Shown piece after piece: positions 61,863 to 64,000 of a stretch of 64,000 nt of DNA. Made by a program: the position numbers and the translations under genes. Source of the DNA: Paraburkholderia silviterrae (lineage in GTDB: Bacteria; Pseudomonadota; Gammaproteobacteria; Burkholderiales; Burkholderiaceae). The stretch lies in the NCBI RefSeq assembly GCF_004353915.1, contig NZ_SMRP01000007.1, positions 819-64,818 on the forward strand. The letters run 5' to 3'. Position 1 is the first letter of the stretch, and each line of letters begins with the position of its first letter. The notes below the pieces were generated by a model. It did not search any database. It saw only the letters and a program-made list of their open reading frames with translations, and was not told where the DNA came from.

Positions 61863-62762
61863 TCAGACGAGATAAGCACTCAGGCGCGTGTTCAGAAGAT
61901 CGCGCAACGCGTTGACCGTCGGCGAAAGCATCGTACGATGCGCACAGACGAGATGAAGAGGCGCGCCTTCCCCTTCATACTCCGTTAGCATGGCCTCCAG
62001 GTTGCCTGCGGTGAGATCCCCCTGAACGTCGAGGCGAGACTTGTACGCGACGCCTCGTCCCGCCAGCGCCCAGCGCCGAACGAGCTCCCCGTCGTCGCTG
62101 CTGCGGTTGCCGTGTACTTTCACAACGGTCGGCTCGCCATGCTTATAGAACGTCCAGCGATCGTGGGTCCTGTCACTCAGTGCGAACCTCAGGCAATTGT
62201 GCTGCTCCAGGTCCTGCGGCGCCGCGGGGCGGCCGTGCCGCGCGATATAGTCGGGAGACGCGCACAGTACACGCCGGTTCCCCGCCGCAAGCGGCAGCGC
62301 GACCAGCGATGAATCCTCAGGCACGCCGTAGCGGATCGCGACCGCGATTGGCGACCGATACATATCGGTCACGTGGTCGCCGAGCCGTATCTGCAACGTG
62401 ACCTCGGGATGTTCCGCCTGGAATTCGTCAAGCCATCTCGACAGAACATTTCGGCCCAGATCCGACGGTACGGAAAGCGAAACAACTCCACCGATCATTT
62501 TCCGGCCGTGCGCAAGCGCCGTTGCACCGGCTTCCACTTGCTCGATCACGGTTCGAGCGTATTGCAGATACCGCTCGCCATCCGGCGTCAAACGCAGGCT
62601 GCGCGTGGACCTCGCAATCAGTTGCGTGCCCAGTTCGCCTTCAAGGCGCTTGAGCCCGACGCTCGCCATGGCAGGCGTGAGATCCAGATGTCTGGCGGCA
62701 GCCGTCAGGCTTCCGTTGTCTGCCGTGAGAATGAAGATAATCAGGTCTTCCAGTTTAACCAT
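61863..62762 (-). CDS. LysR-family transcriptional regulator
   Basis: 299 residues: HTH LEDLIIFILTADNGSLTAAARHLDLTPAMASVGLKRLE and effector domain (GGVVSLSVPSDLGRNVLSRWLDEF, then IAVAIRYGVPEDSSLV). It closely resembles the LysR gene at 43.2-44.2 kb in layout and in the PEDSSLV segment. It lies directly upstream of the racemase-like gene on the same strand and is a candidate regulator for it. Confidence 0.92.
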   Translation of the reverse strand: MVKLEDLIIFILTADNGSLTAAARHLDLTPAMASVGLKRLEGELGTQLIARSTRSLRLTPDGERYLQYARTVIEQVEAGATALAHGRKMIGGVVSLSVPSDLGRNVLSRWLDEFQAEHPEVTLQIRLGDHVTDMYRSPIAVAIRYGVPEDSSLVALPLAAGNRRVLCASPDYIARHGRPAAPQDLEQHNCLRFALSDRTHDRWTFYKHGEPTVVKVHGNRSSDDGELVRRWALAGRGVAYKSRLDVQGDLTAGNLEAMLTEYEGEGAPLHLVCAHRTMLSPTVNALRDLLNTRLSAYLV

Positions 62763-62808
62763 GGGGTGTCGCGTCTTGTTGCCAAGAGCGCCGCGTTACC
62801 TGCGCCTG

Positions 62809-63576
62809 TCACGCGCTTTTGAGCCAGATGTCGGCAGCTTCGAGGGGTGTCATCCCCTCGCGGCAAATCAGGTAGTCAAGCTGACTTACGGAGGCGTTGC
62901 CGAGCGTGAGCGAAGTCAAGGCCTCGATGAGATCGGGTGAAAATTGCCGGGTACACGCATGACGCGCAATGAGCGTCGCCTGATCTCGACCGCGAAGCAA
63001 TCCTAATGGCTCATCCAGTTCGCGGATCCGATGACGCGCATGCAGAAACTGTGGAAGCCACAATGGCACGACAACCCAGGCCTTACGCTCGACGGCTTCT
63101 TCGAAACGGTGGTAGCAAGACTCTTCAGGGCCGGTTTCAAAATGGTACCCTTCAGCATCGAGCTGATATTCGCGCACGATCTCGACGGAAAATCGACTGA
63201 TGCCGGCACCAGGATTAATGCCCTGAATCAGCTTCTCCATGCGTCGTGCCACGTCTGGGCGTTTCAGATCCTGGACTGTGGCCACTTCGCTTTCGGGGAC
63301 GTAGTCCGGCACGCCCCAGATGCAATATGGCTCATACAGGACACCGAGCATGTGCGTGTCAGCGGCATAGGGCGCGAGGTAAGCACCGTGGCTCCCTGGG
63401 AGCCACGCGGAAACGAGCATGTCCACCGCGCGCGCACCGTAACTGCGAAACATGGCCTCATGCGGCTCGGCGGAGGTGACGACTTCGTGTCCCGCCCTTT
63501 CCAGCAACCGCTGGACGACGGCCGCGCTCGCGGCGTGAAAGCTAAGGTCGATATGACCGAGACGGACGAGGCTCAT
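62809..63576 (-). CDS. Glycine betaine-type substrate-binding protein (OpuAC/ProX), no signal peptide
   Basis: 255 residues. VRLGHIDLSFHAASAAVVQRLLERAGHEV, DMLVSAWLPGSHGAYL and the WLPQFLHAR segment match the OpuAC/ProX family, including aromatic residues that normally form the quaternary-amine cage. The protein starts MSLVRLGHIDLS directly with strand 1: there is no signal peptide or lipobox and no permease or ATPase gene nearby. It may be a cytoplasmic binding protein or enzyme-like relative acting within the mandelate-like operon. AGGTGA precedes the ATG. Confidence 0.82.
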   Translation of the reverse strand: MSLVRLGHIDLSFHAASAAVVQRLLERAGHEVVTSAEPHEAMFRSYGARAVDMLVSAWLPGSHGAYLAPYAADTHMLGVLYEPYCIWGVPDYVPESEVATVQDLKRPDVARRMEKLIQGINPGAGISRFSVEIVREYQLDAEGYHFETGPEESCYHRFEEAVERKAWVVVPLWLPQFLHARHRIRELDEPLGLLRGRDQATLIARHACTRQFSPDLIEALTSLTLGNASVSQLDYLICREGMTPLEAADIWLKSA

Positions 63577-63621
63577 GGGCTCACCTGCTTTGAGGAAATG
63601 AATCGGCTAACGTGTGCGCAT

Positions 63622-64000
63622 TCACAACTGAACCTTGTAAAGGTAGATAGGCATCGTCATGGTCGACTGCCCGTGATTGAGCACGGTTACGCCGTCGAGT
63701 TGCGCCGCGGGGAGGTAGATATATCCCTTTCCATCGAGAAACGGCGCATCGACCCAGCGCAACCGGCTATCACGCACCATGAGCGTCACTGAGCCATCGG
63801 GATTGCGCCGCTTCAATGCGTTCTCGTCGAGTTGTGTAAAGTAGAGCGTCCCGTCGCGAGCCATCGCGGTTCCACCTACTGCCGGCATATCGAACCATTT
63901 GACGACATGGCGCGCGAGTTGCGCATCGCTGAGCCGGGCGTTATCCAGGTAGCGTGTTTCGATGCGATACATCGGTCCGGTAAGCGGCGCGAAATAGAAG
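63622..64000 (-). CDS. MRJP/yellow-family protein, C-terminal part (cut by window edge)
   Basis: The last 126 residues of a protein continuing beyond the window. FYFAPLTGPMYRIETRYLDNARLSD and GGTAMARDGTLYFTQLDENALKRRNPDG (in part) match the major royal jelly/yellow (L-dopachrome-tautomerase-related) beta-propeller family, which in bacteria is usually secreted. The frame is open to the edge with the family sequence preceding the internal ATG at 63972, so this is not the true start. It is on the same strand as the operon downstream, 45 bases from the ProX-like gene. Confidence 0.82.
   Translation of the reverse strand, partial: FYFAPLTGPMYRIETRYLDNARLSDAQLARHVVKWFDMPAVGGTAMARDGTLYFTQLDENALKRRNPDGSVTLMVRDSRLRWVDAPFLDGKGYIYLPAAQLDGVTVLNHGQSTMTMPIYLYKVQL

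Noticed and set aside
1..64000. CRISPR arrays, insertion sequences, rRNA and tRNA genes
   Set aside because: No regularly spaced repeats, transposase-like proteins or recognisable RNA genes were seen. tRNAs could be missed by eye; tRNAscan-SE would settle this.

Overview
The window is GC-rich, densely coded DNA that looks like a chromosome or large replicon of a Burkholderia-sensu-lato proteobacterium (most like Paraburkholderia). Indicators are a DUF4148 exported protein, long runs of LysR/AraC/GntR/IclR regulators each beside a small catabolic cluster, a hut-type histidine locus, and a TolA/TonB-C protein. The genus is an inference from gene content; no rRNA or tRNA gene was seen. Many start codons were moved downstream of the longest frame because a ribosome binding site or an overlap with the neighbouring gene supports the shorter form.

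Region by region. (1) 1-4.1 kb: the 5' part of hutH (minus) faces a histidine-type ABC importer operon (plus). Three TTGT-N4-ACAA-like palindromes between them look like HutC operators. (2) 4.2-10.1 kb: a deleted nitronate monooxygenase remnant, a gamma-glutamyltransferase lipoprotein, and a minus-strand stress-type group: universal stress protein with a coupled 39-residue ORF, a divergent EF-P paralogue, a small helical protein and a TonB-C-domain protein. (3) 10.7-24.1 kb: an accessory or defence island with lower coding density. It holds a two-gene Gabija-type system (gajA/gajB), a HEPN protein, and a tightly overlapped three-gene operon: MazG-like pyrophosphohydrolase, thymidylate-synthase homologue, and [4Fe-4S] uracil-DNA-glycosylase fused to a Panacea-like domain. 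I know of no named system with this composition, and it is my main candidate for something undescribed. The island continues with an antitoxin-like protein, an overlapping operon (DEDDh exonuclease, tandem-HTH regulator, unknown), a frameshifted HAD gene and a small Xre regulator.

(4) 24.7-31 kb: an Lrp regulator convergent with an orphan homodimeric 2-oxoacid dehydrogenase E1 (mdeB/aceE-like), a PRISE-type reductase and a Tat-exported NodB-type deacetylase. (5) 30.7-40.9 kb: a six-gene operon (DHDPS-like lyase, FAD/FeS 2-hydroxyacid dehydrogenase, LVIVD beta-propeller, ribose-type ABC importer) with a divergent AraC regulator. (6) 40.9-51.4 kb: DUF4148 protein, AraC, an acetolactate-decarboxylase homologue lacking two metal ligands, a LysR/SDR/SnoaL/MFS group, an MFS anion symporter preceded by palindromic repeats, a tautomerase, LysR and an Old Yellow Enzyme reductase.

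(7) 51.6-64 kb: GntR plus an arylmalonate-decarboxylase/maleate-isomerase homologue and an OFA-type transporter; BON, IclR and AraC genes; then a minus-strand mandelate-like catabolic set (benzoylformate-decarboxylase-like, aldehyde dehydrogenase, mandelate-racemase-like, LysR, betaine-type binding protein, MRJP/yellow-family protein). Three enzymes here (AMDase-like, MR-like, BFDC-like) each carry a changed catalytic residue, which suggests that the true substrate is not mandelate.
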